From: Methanobacteriaceae archaeon
GTDB taxonomy: Archaea > Methanobacteriota > Methanobacteria > Methanobacteriales > Methanobacteriaceae
Length of the DNA stretch: 5,993 bases
NCBI GenBank assembly: GCA_900769095.1
Contig: CAAGFH010000111.1
Span: 1 to 5,993, forward strand
Direction: 5' to 3'
Shown: positions 5,922 through 5,993 of the stretch, piece by piece
How positions within the stretch are numbered: position 1 is the first letter of the stretch
Layout: each line of letters starts with the position of its first letter
Translations under genes and position numbers: made by a program
Notes under the pieces: model-generated
What the model saw: only the letters and a program-made list of their open reading frames with translations
Databases searched by the model: none
What the model was told of the DNA's origin: nothing

Positions 5922-5936
5922 CTACAATTCTTTTTT
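5901..5936 (+). terminator. Stem-loop plus T-run terminator of the ATP-grasp gene
   Basis: ATTGTAGC (5901-5908) pairs perfectly with GCTACAAT (5921-5928). Inside it ATCT (5909-5912) pairs with AGAT (5916-5919) around an AAA loop, leaving one bulged A at 5920, for a total of 12 bp. T, C and then six Ts (5931-5936) follow, with further T-rich sequence to 5947. The ATP-grasp stop TAG (5919-5921) and the stop of the convergent gene (5924-5922) both lie in the stem. Plus-strand use looks strongest because the T-run is on that side. Minus-strand transcripts would meet only a weaker TCTTTTATA stretch. Confidence 0.65.
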
Positions 5937-5993
5937 AATTTTATTTTCTGATTTTATTCCAATTATTGAAACTATTGCTCCAACTATACATGC
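5922..5993 (-). CDS. C-terminal 23 residues of a probable membrane protein entering from the right edge
   Basis: Reading leftward from the window edge, one minus-strand frame stays open to a TAG at 5924-5922 and encodes ACIVGAIVSIIGIK, then SENKIKKEL. This is a hydrophobic stretch like the end of a last transmembrane helix, followed by a short charged, lysine-rich cytoplasmic tail. That composition is typical of transporter C-termini, and it explains the 5' part of the fragment better than the other two frames, one of which stops at TAA after polar residues. The stop abuts the ATP-grasp stop with no spacer, and the lysine codons supply the T-run of that gene's terminator. With 23 residues no family can be named; the call rests on composition and the convergent layout. 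Confidence 0.5.
   Translation of the reverse strand, partial: ACIVGAIVSIIGIKSENKIKKEL

Noticed and set aside
1..5993. Defence island, mobile element or CRISPR
   Set aside because: There are no direct repeats with spacers, transposase, integrase, toxin-antitoxin pair or restriction genes. The SNF2 protein alone is not evidence of a defence system, and its neighbours are housekeeping genes.

Overview
The window comes from a very AT-rich archaeal genome, most likely a Methanobacteriales methanogen of the Methanobrevibacter type. That placement is inferred from several features. The ribosome-binding sites are variants of GGTGAT placed 3-4 nt before the start. There are TTTATAAA/TTTAAATA-type TATA boxes, tight intergenic spacing, a TTG start codon and strong A/T bias at third codon positions. 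There is no sign of a mobile element, CRISPR array, tRNA or rRNA. The gene content is mostly housekeeping, with one less ordinary gene at the right.

Layout, left to right. Positions 1-1687 hold a leftward operon: rnz (RNase Z, tRNA 3'-end maturation), then a three-helix MscS-type mechanosensitive channel after a 9-nt gap, then the first 13 codons of a further gene that overlaps the channel by 8 nt and leaves the window. Those 13 residues resemble the N-terminus of quinolinate synthase (NadA), but this is only a hint. A 51-bp stretch made only of A and T (1696-1746) separates rnz from the divergent nadC (1756-2589, quinolinate phosphoribosyltransferase, NAD biosynthesis). It appears to hold two outward-facing TATA boxes. 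If the left-edge gene is nadA, both late steps of de novo NAD synthesis would be driven from this one divergent promoter.

nadC converges on a leftward SNF2-family helicase core (2578-4098). The two reading frames overlap by 12 bp, with a small hairpin over the junction. The SNF2 protein has all the helicase motifs but lacks the long N-terminal half often present in prokaryotic relatives.

A 125-bp divergent region (4099-4223) separates the SNF2 gene from a rightward ATP-grasp gene (4224-5921). This region holds a self-complementary TATA-like palindrome, a 26-bp near-perfect palindrome that looks like an operator, and a TATA box placed exactly where a leaderless transcript beginning at the ATG at 4224 would need it. 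The ATP-grasp protein resembles L-amino-acid ligase/carboxylate-amine ligases and carries an extra C-terminal part that looks like the second half of a Rossmann methyltransferase. Its product is unknown and it is the best candidate here for undescribed biochemistry. Its stop codon sits in a strong hairpin followed by a T-run. Directly abutting on the other strand is the C-terminus of a probable membrane protein that enters from the right edge.
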